Of a stretch of DNA of 64,000 bases, positions 36,301-49,004 are shown one piece after another (positions within the stretch are counted from its first letter, which is position 1; each line of letters begins with the position of its first letter). The DNA lies in assembly GCA_024138025.1 (NCBI GenBank), contig JAMXBD010000065.1, positions 1,426,001 to 1,490,000 of the forward strand, written 5' to 3'. This DNA comes from Combretum micranthum. Taxonomy: Eukaryota; Streptophyta; Magnoliopsida; Myrtales; Combretaceae. The position numbers were made by a program, and so were the translations under genes. The notes under the pieces are model-generated. The model saw only the letters and a program-made list of their open reading frames with translations, searched no databases and was not told the DNA's origin.

Positions 36301-37300
36301 CCCAAAAAGAACTCTCTTGCTAATTTATAATAATAAAAATATAAATTTGCCTTAAATCCGCATGACGGTGGAATTAGTAACCGACGAATTGACAAGCAAA
36401 CATCATGCTTAGAACATTTGCCCAAGACCATGCATTTATCGAGTCTACTCATCAAACTCAATAAGCATTCCGTCAATTAACCAACAATCCATAGTTTAGG
36501 TAGTTACCCAAATGCGAGAAACCATATATATATATATATATTTGGACTTGGAAGGAAAATCAATACAACATGATGTGTTTTAAATATCTTGTTTCTTCAT
36601 TACTATGTTGGCAATATCTATATAATAAACATATTTCCTGTCCTTCTTAGGCACATAGTCAAATGATTTATTATAGACATAGTTGCCTCCTTGTCAGAGC
36701 AAAAAAATGATAGTGCCCCAAACTCATAGATAGGAAATCCCAATTTGTTGTGACACACTAATGTATGCTTCCATTTGGTAAGAAACAAGAAAAATTCCAT
36801 GCAACAGCATGACAGGTCAATTAGGGTTCAGTGGGACAATCATCCCCTTCCTCGTTTATAATATAATAATCCTGTCTTGGAAAGAGAACGATGGATATTT
36901 TCTTTTTTATTTTTATATATTTATATATATATATATAAGTAAAACAAAGGTCAAAGAAAGGGACTACAACTTTTGTCCCATGTAATTGAATGGTCTACGA
37001 GAAAGTGATGAAAATGCTAATATTAATCTTCGATTCCTGTTTTTGATAGATATTGAAGGAACTTTAGGTCTTCAACACATAGGCAAGGTTGCCACGTGTT
37101 TGGCGCAATAGTCGCTAATGCTTTAAAGTAAAATTATTGGCTTGATATTTTCTCAACGACATATTTTATAAGGAGAATCGTAATGCAAACATTTTATATT
37201 TACGAGGAATGATGAACTCACAACATTAAACCTTTTTTTTTTTCATATTTATATATTTCCAATCCCAGCAATCTAACAATATGTAGTTTATTATTGTGAT
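36301..37300. other. Intergenic, no gene recognised
   Basis: A minus-strand frame at 36618-36800 encodes 60 residues with a non-random look (LGFPIYEFGALSFF) but no recognised family and no supporting exon. It may be a relic of a transposon or gene. Elsewhere AT-rich with (TA)n near 36522-36540 and 36920-36935. Confidence 0.35.
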
Positions 37301-37665
37301 TAGGTTAAATGCCAAATATGTAAACTTTACAAAAAAGTTAAATTTGATATTTAAATTTTAAAGTGATTAATTTAATATTTAATTATATTTTTTATAGTTA
37401 TTTCTATTATCATTAATATTGTTCACTTTATTAGTTTACTTGAAAGAGACAATATGTTAGTGAATTTTTATCATTTTTATTAATATTTTTTTTACTATTA
37501 ATAGACTGTTTCTTGCATATTAGAAAATAAAATAAACGGTATTCATGATGTTGTGGAAATAGTTATAAAAAGTTTAAATGGGTATTAAATTAATTATTTC
37601 AAAATTTATGTATTAAATTAAATTTTTATGTAAAATTAATGTATCATATTTGATATTTTTCTATG
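37301..37665. mobile_element. MITE, TAGGTTAAATGCC type
   Basis: The left end TAGGTTAAATGCCAAATATG and right end TGTATCATATTTGATATTTT are imperfect inverted complements. The interior has TTAAATTTTAAAGTGATTAA and its complement-like ATTAATTATTTCAAAATTTA. Related to the family at 12261, 15091 and 18081. Confidence 0.5.
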
Positions 37666-38427
37666 TCTATTAATAATAATGTTTTTTTTCCAAATCGTTT
37701 AATTTATGCAACCGTATAAAAGCATTGGAACTTTGGATTATGCACGTGCTATCGTACAGTTTAACCCTTTTTTGATGGGAAAGGATTTAGTTTAGTATTT
37801 TTATGCTGTTATGTGGTAATTCTCCCCTTTTCTTTCACTAACATAAATATGTATTTGTTTTCACAGAAAAAATATAATTATTTAAAAAGAAATTAATTCT
37901 CTCCGTTTTACTGATAGGTTTTCAGGCTGATAATAATAGTATTATTTTATAAGATTGTGAAGGAACGAAGCTTCTCTGAAGCTTCTTCATTATTAAAAAT
38001 GTATATATTTCCATTTTATAGTCATATGTAAACAAAAGAAATAAAATTTCCATATTGATAATTTTTAAATCTAAAGTCTTGGGATTGATAGGAAAAGACA
38101 GCCTAAGAAGAGAGAAGAATATAATATAAAAAGAAACCAAGTGATGAAAGAAAGGAGTGTTTTGGAGAGTTTGGACCACCGAAACGTGCCGATTTTCACC
38201 GACTTTTTTTAGACACCGTTATGCTGTTGACTTTTTCCTGTGGGACAAAATACCTAACAATTTAATTTTAGTATGTTCTGATGAATCTATGCACCGAAAG
38301 TTAGGGCATGGCGTGGATCACTTGGCTAAGAGTCGTACGTTTTTTCGCACAAATTAAAGAGACCATCAAACGGTTTTTTGATTATGCTTTTGCCTGCGCA
38401 ATAATTATATCAATATGAAGCTTGATA
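37666..38427. other. Intergenic, no gene seen
   Basis: Short frames on both strands (37922-38179 minus, 38157-38357 plus) show no domain or exon context and are not accepted as genes. Confidence 0.45.
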
Positions 38428-39084
38428 TAGAGTTGCAAATGAGTTAAGCTATTCGTGAGTTATTCAAACTCAAGTTACTTCAAGCTTAGCCCGGCTCGAG
38501 CTCGATTAGTAAACAAGCTGAACCCAAGCCTAAAATAAAACTTGTTTATTTAAACTAGTCGAGTTCGAATTTTGATTTAGGCTCGTAAGCCCATTAGTGA
38601 AAAATCTCATTTAAGCTCGTGACTAGGCTCTTTAACAAACTAATTAATAAGCTCGTTAATAGATTTATGAATCTTTTTTTATACATGATATATTACTTGT
38701 AACTACATAATAAAAACAACAAAAACTAATTTCTATTTAATAATTATGTGTATATATTATAGCAATACTTATATATATATATATATAATATTTTAGGTTT
38801 TAAAAAATGAAAAACGGGTTATCTAAATGAATCGAGTTCAAACTTGAATTCGAAGCTCCATAAAAGCTCGTTAGGCTCTATAAAAAGCTCGGCTCGAGCT
38901 CATTTCATAAACAAGTCAGCTCGAGCTCAAACTTAAGCTTGTTTAACTAAATGAGCTGAATTCAAGCCTCAATTTCAAGATCTTTAAAAGCTCAACTTGA
39001 GCTCAAGCTTGCTAAATTTTAAACGAGCCAAGCCCAAGCCTTTAAAAGCTTGACCCGGCTCGACTCAGCTCATTTACAGCTTTA
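38428..39084. mobile_element. MITE with AAGCTCG/GAGCTC-rich arms, copy 2
   Basis: 657 bp. The left end TAGAGTTGCAAATGAG and right end CTCATTTACAGCTTTA are inverted complements with three mismatches. The arms are rich in GGCTCGAGCTC and TAAGCTCG, and the core has (TA)n and AAAAACAACAAAAACTAATTT. It aligns throughout with 10301-10975. The arms are less mutated here, so this copy is the better guide to the family. Confidence 0.75.
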
Positions 39085-40016
39085 AGGATATGTATACACA
39101 AATTTGGGTTGGATAAGCTATCCAATCTGAGCGGGTTTCATATGAGTAATATGAAATTGGGATCTTTCTCAATTTTCTATAGGTTTATTAAACCAGATCC
39201 TAGATCATGTAGAGCTTATTTATTTATTAATTTTAATATGCCCAAACCTGCTCTCATAAGGTTTCCAGCTTATCCACACTCATTCTTATAATGACCTACT
39301 AATAACATTTATAATACTTTTTTTCCTTATGTTATAATTATTGGTATACTTGCAAGAATACTGTAAGATATTTATAATGCCATTTACATAAAATTGAATC
39401 TCATAAACTTTTTGAAATTCACATGAAATTTCATTAAAAAAGATAAAGATAGTAAGTCAAAATAAATGTTTCATGGTAAGGCAACAAGTCAGCCTAGCTT
39501 CTCCATTATTTTATTTGAAACCCCAACACAAAGTCCTTAGTCCCAACAACAAGTTTTAATTTCTTCTTTTTCTATTAATTTATACGTAAAAGGAATCAAA
39601 ATAATCACTAACAAATAGGCACAACCAATAGCAACTCCTCCATCACAATTCACTAACTAAAAAAAAAAAAAAAAAAACCTAGTTTAGACTCAATTTCTTT
39701 TCCATAAACACAAAGGAGAAACATCTTGCTTTTTCTATTTTCTTAACTTCAATGGATTGATTTTTGCATTTACAATTAATAATTAAGTATATCTTCAAGA
39801 TCATTAATTAAATTCTCATTTCAAACATAGCATAACTCCTTACATTCAAATTTTGCTTGATCACAAAAGCATACTCTATGGATGTAGAATACTCAAAATC
39901 ATACTTCATTGATCATGTATAAAAGAAGTCAAAACAAATTTAACAAAAGTCATTTTTAGTAACAAATAAACTTTGGTTTCAACTTACTATACTCACCTTA
40001 AAAAATGTGAAGAAAA
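39085..40016. other. Intergenic, no gene seen
   Basis: AT-rich with an A run at 39660-39677. A TTG-started or short frame at 39109-39291 has no family signature. Confidence 0.45.
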
Positions 40017-40110
40017 AATCATAACAAGATGTAAACAAAATCAGAGACAATCATAATGAGATATAAACAAAATCAGAGACAATCTTAATGAGATATAAAC
40101 AAAACCAGAG
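40017..40110. repeat. 32-bp tandem repeat, three copies
   Basis: Units at 40017-40048, 40049-40080 and 40081-40110 share ATAATGAGATATAAACAAAA then (A)TCAGAGAC with only a few substitutions. Confidence 0.9.
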
Positions 40111-42900
40111 TTCTAAAGATAGTAGTAAGTTAAGGAGAGAAAGAAATAGAGATAAGAAATGTAGATGAATTAATTGTTACACAGAGAGAGAGAGAGAGAG
40201 GAGTGATGAAGTTGACTAAAAATTAAGATTGAGACATGAGACTTGAGAAAGAGATAGGAAATCGAGACTGAGAGGGGAGAGTTCTAGATTAAGGTTATAA
40301 TCTTTTTGTATCTAAGTCATGAGTCTATGATCATTAAAGGGGAGAACGAGAGAGTACTAAGAGAGCCCTAAGGTTTTATGTGTCAGTTTTGATTGTATCC
40401 ATAAATAGGATATGATACAATCGGGAGAGAGCATTCTTGGTTACTTGGGTGGGCACTACCTAAATTGTTCTATGTAGGTCAAATCCAGCATGGCACAAAA
40501 TGAAAATACTTCAACTTGACATGAATGAGACTAACCCATTAGGGATGTAGATTTATCAAGTTGATTTGCGAGTTATTTAACCTCAACAAATATCCTTATG
40601 TATTTCCATATTAAACTTGAATTTAAAATTTAATTTTTCATGTAGTTTCTCAAGTCGAGTCAAGTTTGAAATTTATGATATATGTTAAAATTGATATGGA
40701 TAACTTTTTCAAATGGGTTTTAGTTCATATAATAGGTATTTAATGTGTTGAAAATGATATGGATTAATTACATATATATGAAAAATTATAATATTAATGT
40801 TTGAAAAAAACAATATATATATTAGGATAATGGCACAAATACAGCCTAAACTTTTCAAAAATATTTGATTTACAATATAAACTTTTGAATTACTAAATCC
40901 GGCACATAATCTAATGTTTTTTATTCATTGTTAATACCACATGTCATTAATATCGAAACTTTTTCACATGTGGCAAATTGAAAAATACACAAATAACTTT
41001 ATGACCTAGAAATATTTTTAATTAAAAAAAAGTCCACCCATTTTTTTATTTTAATTAACTCTATAACTACTTTCCCCGCATTCTCCCTATATGACATCCA
41101 CAAAATTTTCAACCGGCATTGTGTTGTGTATTCTCTATAAAAATCTATACTTGCAAGCCACAATTGCAAAATTCTAAACTCTTATTCCACATTTGGGATT
41201 AAATAGGTGATGAAACAATTGATTGATCAGAAGATGCCATCATTGATGAACAATTTTACATCTTTATTGAAGTTTCCAATTAACCTTCTTATGCATTAGG
41301 GCCAACGGTGTTCAATCAATGCTTTAATTGCTCCACTATTGACAGGTATATTTGATTTTGATTTTAATGTAGGGCTAAATTCAAGGTTCTTTTGCGAGAG
41401 AGATATGAGAAAGGACATTGGAGAGCAAAAGGAGCTTTTACTTTTCATTAATCCTTTGTTTATTTATTTGTTCGTTTAAATCTAAGCTAAATGTTATTCC
41501 TCACTTGACAAGTTATGCATGGTAAGGGTAGGAATGATGCGATTTGGTCTAGTTTATCCCTCGAACCAAACCATACCATAATATAAATTCAAGTATTTTT
41601 CGAACCTAACCTTATGGTTTCCTACATAGTTCAAACTGTTATTGCTATAATTGAATATATGCATAGAATACGCATTATCCAAACCTTTTGCACCTATGCA
41701 TATATAGTATGAGTCACATATGATAGTAATAAACCATTTCCTTTTATCCCTTTTGCATTTACTAAAAAACTTGCACATAGTCACATATGTATTATCACAA
41801 GCATGGCATAAAAATTAGCAAATTTGAGCAATATATGCGGAAAAATACATATGAATAACATAAAATCTTAAGTATAAAAAACTTGTTGCTTTGCAATTGC
41901 TTGGATATTTTTCTCATAATTTTCTACATTACTCTACAAATATATATCTAGAATATTTTACTATATATGGTAATTGTAAGAGTAATGTAAACTTCCATAA
42001 AAAGGTATAACATTGATTTTTTTTTTTTAATAATGGTTTGGTTCACTTTACAGAATTGAACCACAAATCATTTTCTTATGACTAAACAACTGTAAACCAA
42101 TCTGTATTAAAAAATAATCAAATTTTTGCTCGGTTCAATATGATTTTGGTGTTGTTTGCATTCCATTAATATCTTTTCATTGTCCCAATGAATGGCAAAT
42201 GCACATTTAAAAACAGTCTTATAAGATTTAACCTACATATTAATAGTGATCCAAAATGTTTGAATTAAATATCAAATTTAGCAATTCTAAAGTCTAGATA
42301 GTAAATCAAGTATTTGTAAAAAGTATAGGTAATAAATCAAATATTCATAAAAAGTTCAAGTAATATATGTGTCATTTATATTATATATATATATATATAT
42401 ATATTCAAGTCTTTAATTTTCAACAAAACTTATAAAATTAAACCCTTTCTAACACCATTAATTTTTTCTAGTCCATGTGACGCCTTCAATTTGTTCGTGT
42501 AATTGTATAATTATATATACTGATTAATAAAATTAATAAAAAATAAAAAACATGGAATATGAAAAAGGAAAAAAAATAGTCAAGAGTTAAAAAGAAAAAA
42601 AAATTGGACATCCCTAAGACCAAATGGCTTAAATGACCATAACCTAACAAGTGGGTTGCACCTGCCATATACAAGTGGGTGATTCAAACAACCACCATTA
42701 TTTAAAACATGAATAAATAAAAGGTGTAAAATTTCAAAATAAAGAAATAAAAGGATGAAAATTTAGTTAGGTCATATGATTGACTTTTTTCTCAATAAAT
42801 TTTGTAGTTGGAAGGCTACCAACATTTAGGTATAGGTCACACACTTATTGTAACAATTCCATCCTAATGTTATATCATTATATGTAGAATTCTATATATA
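40111..42900. other. Intergenic with a partial MITE-like arm at 40824
   Basis: No gene seen. (GA)n lies at about 40183-40201. A segment from 40824 (AGGATAATGGCACAAATAC, AACTTTTCAAAAATATTTGATTTA) resembles the left arm of the GGGATAATGTC elements. (TA)n lies at 42386-42404. Confidence 0.4.
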
Positions 42901-44067
42901 TAGGGTAAATATAGTATTTGAACTTTATCTATTTTTGCAATTAATTATCTAAAATTTAAAAGTAAGTCATTTATAGTGATAAGACAAGGAAATTAATTGC
43001 AAAAGGATTTAGGTGGGGGAACAACATGTTTACCACAATTACCAAAAAAAAAAAAAAAAGTAACATATAGGATAAATGAAAAAACTGAAAAAACAATTGC
43101 AAAATTGTGTTTCAAACCCAATATATACTTGTTTAATACATATATCGCATGTATAAGATGAGATACAAGGTCTTGGTAAGGTCACTATATCACATTTCAT
43201 GCTCAAGATATAGGTGTTGCGTCTATCACTAGCGATTTACATTGAGGTTTGGTCAAATCAAAACAACACCATTGTCTTCAACCTCCAATATGCACCTTTT
43301 TTTAGGCCAACCAAGTAGACAACATTAACATCGACCAAACACTATACCGTACCAGCAACACCCATACCTAATCATCACTAGGTGACCTTCAAACAAAACA
43401 ACAGCTACATTTGTGTGACCTAAACCAACACCATCGTGCGATGTTCAAATCCACTACTATGCAGACAACATCGACATCAACCAAACACCAAATCAGGTTG
43501 GCAACACTCATACCAAATCATCACCAAGTGAAATTCAAACCAAGCAACAGTTACAACTACATGACCTAGCCCACACCATCGTGCAACATTCAAACCTAAC
43601 CACCGCATCTCAACCAGCGAACACAATCACCATATCTTTCAAGACGCACAAATCGATTCACTAGCTCACTGATTTGTGACTCTCATTTATATCGCAACTC
43701 CTAACTAAGATGTTTATATCACAACTCCTAACCATGATATATGTATGACATATATAATTTTCCATATCTTTTTTTTTTTTTTTTTTGCCACATTCTTTGT
43801 TTAAATTGTGATTTTGGTATTATATGTTGTTAATTATTTTTAATTCGATCTTATTCAACCAATTATCATCAACAAGAGCCCTAAATAAGAAATCATTTCC
43901 ATTATAGGTAAACTTCAAGTAGGTAATTGTGAATTTTAGCAAAGTTCAGAAATTCAATTGCAAAAATAAACACACGGTTTAGATACTAAAATTGATACTT
44001 CTAAACTTCAACTAATTAATTATAAAGATAAGTAAAATTCAAGTACCAAACAACACATTTATCCTAA
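42901..44067. mobile_element. 1.17-kb TIR element with unrelated internal sequence
   Basis: The left end TAGGGTAAATATAGTATTTG, then AACTTTATCTATTTTTGCAA and TTAATTATCTAAAATTTAA, is matched in inverted order at the right end by AACTTCAACTAATTAATTA, AAAGATAAGTAAAATTC and AAGTACC...ATTTATCCTA. The inverted repeats span about 60 bp. The 0.9-kb interior is less AT-rich and holds a tandem repeat (43318-43605). No transposase frame was seen, so it is non-autonomous. It could be a MITE that has picked up other genomic sequence. Confidence 0.6.
43318..43605. repeat. 146-bp tandem repeat, two diverged copies
   Basis: Unit 1 (43318-43463) and unit 2 (43464 to about 43605) share GACAACAT, CGACC or TCAACC then AAACAC, CATACC(A/T)AATCATCAC, AACAGCTAC or AACAGTTAC, and ACACCATCGTGC. 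Both are ACC/CAA-rich. No long frame runs through them. Confidence 0.75.
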
Positions 44068-44800
44068 TATGTATTTAAGTATAATCCAGAATAATTAGGT
44101 AACAATAAAGCTGGGGTGTGGGGATATCTCATCATACACATAGGTTTAAATTAACAATACGGCACAACATTTACAAATATATGAAATTATGAAGCGATAG
44201 AAAGGGGGTTGAACATCGCAAGATAAACATTTTGTAATCACTGCAGCCTCATTGCCTTTATCCATTAATGCCAATGATTAACATATCCGGCTGGGCATGC
44301 TGAACGATATCCTGATGAGAAGCTAGAATATAAAAACGAAAACACATGATAAGGCTTGGCTTAATCTCTATATAAAGGGTAAAAGAACACAAAGTCAAAT
44401 ATAGTTTGCTTTAACGTTTGGCAACCGACTTCCTTAATTTGTGGTGCTTTTGCGAAAACTGTCTCATTAATAGATGATGATGCTGGATAATGTTGGATTT
44501 CGCCATTGAAGAACACTTGATCGATAAAAAAAAATCCACATCTAATTTTTGAGATGATTGCTTATTCTTTTGTGAGAAGAAAGTTTTTATATTATTATCC
44601 TATCACTTTGTTAGATACAAGCTCTCATACCTGTTTATCGCTACTTTAAAAAGAAATTACCACAGTATATCTCATATAAATTTAATTTTCATTTTACCAT
44701 CACAAAAGCAAATCTCAAACATGCAATTTATAACAATAGATAAGTCTTATATATAAATCATATAATTTTATAATTATATTATGGTAATTAATTTTATTAA
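44068..44800. other. Intergenic, no gene seen
   Basis: A less AT-rich patch at 44210-44540 has no recognised coding content. Confidence 0.45.
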
Positions 44801-45000
44801 TAGGGTCAGTTTGTTTTATTTTATTCTGGTTATTTTTACATATTATTTTTATCTTTTTTAAACAAATAATTATAAAAAATAAAGATAAAAAAATAAATAT
44901 TTTTATTCATAAGTAAACCAAATAAATAAATACATATAAGATACAGATAAAACATAAATATAAATTAGGTATAGATAAAAAACAGTGATCCCAAGAGACC
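44801..45000. mobile_element. MITE-like element, GGGTCAGTTTGTTT type
   Basis: The left end GGGTCAGTTTGTTTTATTTT is partly mirrored by TAAGTAAACCAAATAAATAA. Its left end resembles that of the element at 47226 (GGGTCTGTTTGCTTG), so both may belong to one family. Confidence 0.4.
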
Positions 45001-47225
45001 ATAAAATAGTATAATCCAAGGCTTTCTTCTATATACTGAGGTCTGACGCAACCTCAGGATCCAAAATTGAGTTCATATAATGCCACATTGAAGAAGGGAT
45101 ACAGAGCGGTGTTGGTGTAACGCGTAAATGGAGTTAGAACTATGTAAATGGAGTAATCAATATTATATAATTACGTAGAAAAGTCAGTTTCTTACAGACA
45201 GTTACGGTACAATGATTAATATGAAAAATGGATTAATAGGTGCAATTGCGACACTTTCTACAATTTAATATAAAGGTATCTTTAAACTATTTCAGGAATT
45301 ATGAAAGAATTATAATGATGTTTAATTGTTAGATCTATGATGGTAATTCTATAAGAATCCCACCTGTAAAAAATATCGAATAGTTTTCATTAGTAATTTA
45401 ATATTAGAATTGATTTTTTTTTTCTGTAATACTATGATAAAATATCCACATATGACAATCTTATTACAAAGTTTTATTATATTTCTTAGTAATAATTTTT
45501 ATATAACAGCTTTAATTCATTCAATAAAACGAACAAGCTTTAGCAAAAAAAAAAAATTAAAAATAAACTAAATAGGTGGAATAAATAATTCACTTTTTAT
45601 CTTTTGATTGGAATGTATAGTTAATGAATTTTAATTATCAATTTATAAAGTAAAAGAAAAAATTATTAAAAAAAGAGAGGTATTTTTTCTTTAGATGAGG
45701 AACAAATGAAAGAGAAAGAGCTAAAAGGGAATGTCAATTATATATATTTTTAATTTGTTAAAGTACAAAAGAAAAGATAGTTGAAATTTAAATAGGTAAA
45801 TTATATGGATATCTCTTAAAATTTTTAATATTAGATGATCCTTTTATTATATTATTTAAGGTAAATTGAACGGATACTCTATTTTACAAAAAGTTGGTAT
45901 TAGACCCTTGATTTTAAAAAATAGGGGATCTACACCATTATTTTAGAAAAGTTTTGTGTAATTTACTTAAGTTAAAATAGTCGTTCCATTGAAAAGGTTT
46001 CATAATAATTTAATTGCCTTTCCCATTCTCTGCAACTGTAGAGGATTTTGCTTTTCTCTCTCTCTTTTTTTCCCCAAGAAAAATTTCTCTTCCGTACTTA
46101 TCTCAGTCAATATTTCATACTACTCCAAATAAGAGAAAATTAATTCTTTTCTCTAATATAATATATAGAGTTAAAGTATATGGTGCCCTTAGTCCTTGAG
46201 CTTGGACGCGCTTAACCAATTAAATACGTCAAAGGCCATTATATGATTTACTCTTTAAAATATAATTAATTACAACACATTTCCTCTTTTAATAAATTTT
46301 GACAATGAGCTTTCGCCATATCTTGACATCCTTTTTCTTTTTTGCCCATTTTTATCCTCATATGTTCAAAAATATAAAGAATATTAGGTCAAAGTTCTAT
46401 ATAGGTTAAGATCCTTATAGTGTGAGAAAAATAAATATTCCTTTGTTTCTTAAAATATTTTAGATTTAAATTTTCTTCTCTAGTAGAACAAAAAAAAAAG
46501 AAAAAGAGAACTATTTCCAAAAGTTGTGCTCTTTCTCTTGTTATATACAAACTATTAAAACATATGAAAAATATGCAATAGTAAATAGACATCTATATGT
46601 ACATATGAGTGTAATTACTTGTGATATTTTAATATAAAAAAATAATGAATAATTTTTAAAATTACTACCATTCATAATTTAAAAATTCGATTACATGTCA
46701 ATTAATAATTTGTATTTACTCATCAATTGCATATATAATGAATATTACCCCGTCAATCCTTTCTTAAATTAGATGCTTAGATTGCCAAGATAATATTTTG
46801 TTTCCCAAGTTCTTGGAAGTAGGAAGTGGCAATTGTTTTCCTCAACACCTGAGCTTTTTTTTTTTTTTTTGCCTTTTTTCTCGAATCTTCAAGTGATAAT
46901 ATTTATATTTAACCATCGTGCGAGATAATCTAATGGAGCGTCTTTAGTTTCTATTCATACACATGGACACTCATGCTCATGAGCAAAGCTAAATTTACAA
47001 AACAAAAGCGCTGTGGCTATCTTTTATTAAAAATAGAAACTGTCGACTTTGACCAGAAACCTGGTCTCACCGTCCATTACAGCAAATGTCTTCGCCCACT
47101 CATTTATCTGCACGGAACCAACAGTTCCGTTCTGTTGTCTTCTTCCTCTTCATCCCATGCGAGAACGAGAAGAATAATTAGGAAAATGTTTTATTACGTT
47201 TTGCCGTCCTTGTGAATCACATTAA
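45001..47225. other. Intergenic with small TIR pieces
   Basis: No gene supported. 45400-45545 carries the CTTAGTAATAATTTTTAT and AAACGAACAAGCTTT end seen at 8505-8755. 45860-45970 has AGGTAAATTGAACGGATAC and TGTGTAATTTACTT as inverted ends of a small GGTAAATT element. A less AT-rich patch at 47040-47190 (TCACCGTCCATTACAGC, CACGGAACCAACAG) has a short frame without a family signature. Confidence 0.4.
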
Positions 47226-47431
47226 GGGTCTGTTTGCTTGCAGATTAATATATAGATATTTTTTTAATAAATTATTTATAAAAGTAGATATATATCAAAA
47301 AATTGTAATTTTTATTAAATAAAATAGATTAAATATAAATAAAATATAAATATAAATTAAGCATATTTAATATATTATTTTTTAAAAAATAAAGATATAA
47401 ATAAAAATCAGATCATCCAAACAAAACCTAA
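47226..47431. mobile_element. MITE, GGGTCTGTTTGCTTG type
   Basis: About 206 bp. The left end GGGTCTGTTTGCTTGCAGAT and right end ATCAGATCATCCAAACAAAA are inverted complements, and the inner arms AGATATTTTTTTAATAAA and TTTTTTAAAAAATAAAGAT pair as well. It could fold into a long hairpin if transcribed. Confidence 0.6.
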
Positions 47432-47710
47432 AAAGAAGATTGAGTATCAATTAAAATTTTCTTGAAAATATGCGGCGACCCTTATATTTAACTTTCCAGT
47501 TTACATAAATCATGGGTTTATGGTATGAATAAACGAAGAATTTAGCAATTGGTAAAGCCAGAACTTGGGACGCATAAGGGAATTGGACCGACTTCCGCGG
47601 TGTTGCAGTTGACCACCGTGGTTCCACGTTTAAGGTTAACTATTTAGATGATGCATTAGTTTTTACAGCTCTAATTTTTGTTTTTTCTTGGAAAAAATAT
47701 TTAGTAAATA

Positions 47711-47870
47711 CTACACGCAATATATATACGCATTATAAGTAATATTAATTATACGTTTAATACATAGATAAAATAATGATACTTTTTAAATTAATTACCA
47801 CCGATATCATTATGTTTTAAAAAATCATTAGTAATTACTTACCATATATATATTACACGTAGCATATAAT
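47711..47870. repeat. Imperfect long hairpin, CTACACGCAATATATA arms
   Basis: CTACACGCAATATATATA near 47711 pairs with TATATATATTACACGTAG near 47846. Further in, GTAATATTAATTA and ATTAGTAATTAC are also complementary. The stretch between is AT-rich. Probably a small MITE. Confidence 0.45.
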
Positions 47871-48436
47871 AGCAATCTTTCTTTTTTTCTTAATGTTTAA
47901 TTTTTTTTTATTGTGTTAATAGTTAATATGTGTACCTATTTTAAGTATTTACGAAGAACATGTAACAGTGAACTCAATTATGAGGACATTGCTCCAGAAT
48001 AATTATTTAAACGTGTTTCATACCGATATATCAGGGGGATTTATTATAGTATTTATAGTCTTGCCCATAAGCTTTCTTTCTTATAGTATGTAAACTAAGA
48101 TATCTTCTATACCATCTCCTTATTTATTTATTTATTGTTTGTTTTACGATTTTTAATTACATTCGGATGAAATACTTTGACAAAGTGGAACCAAAAGTAA
48201 TTGTCTCGACAGTAATACTGGTGTAATTCATTCATTTATTTATTCATTTTGGGACTTATTATATTACTATATATATATTTTTTTTTTTTTTTTTTCTTTT
48301 TGCCAAAGTATGGAATTAACTAATGTGACCCTTAAACCATGGATATTGTCCCATAACCATATAACTGGTTAAATGATAGATTAAAGGTTCTTATTGGGAA
48401 AAAGCCAAAAAAAAAAGGGTAAATTAATTCAAAGTA

Positions 48437-48442
48437 CACGTG
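48437..48442. promoter_or_regulatory. G-box/ABRE core (ACACGTGT)
   Basis: A palindromic CACGTG in the context TACACGTGTT, about 540 bp before the predicted TATA box of the ERF gene. ACGTG cores are bound by ABA-related bZIP factors, which would fit a stress-type ERF, but one site is not proof. Confidence 0.35.
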
Positions 48443-48973
48443 TTTCACATCTAAAATCTTTTAAAATTCAAAAACATAATACCGTTATTATCATACACAG
48501 TTTATTTTGCCTTGTTCAAATCGATTAAATCTACCTCATCCTTAATAACGTCTTTAACTTTTTAACATGTCCAAATCAAACTCTTAAATAGAGTATAACA
48601 ACATAGTATTATACTTTAAATTTGAAATATCCCCATACAAAACTTATTCTCATTTATAATAAAATTTACCTCAATTAGGGTGCCAAGGCTGCAAAGTTGA
48701 AGAATAAGAAGAAGAAGAATTCTAGCAGAATATGCAAGGCGAAGAATACGTGAAAGATGTTAATATATTTTATGTTATGGCCTGGCCCCGAGGAATAATT
48801 AAAAAAGACACATCTGGCACAAAAATATCTAGTGATCCAACAGTAAGAGATTTCCAAAGTAAAATTAGATTTGAAGCAAGGAAAACATAAACATGAATCC
48901 CCGTGTGGGACCCAACTCATCGCCAACCAACCACATCAACATAGTAACATAAGCCTTGCCAAATCTTTTTCAT

Positions 48974-48982
48974 CTTATAAAC
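48974..48982 (+). promoter_or_regulatory. TATA box of the ERF gene
   Basis: CTTATAAAC precedes the CT-rich leader and would place the start site near 49005-49010, giving a leader of about 525 nt. Confidence 0.5.
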
Positions 48983-49004
48983 TCCAAACCTCTGCTAACT
49001 CTTC

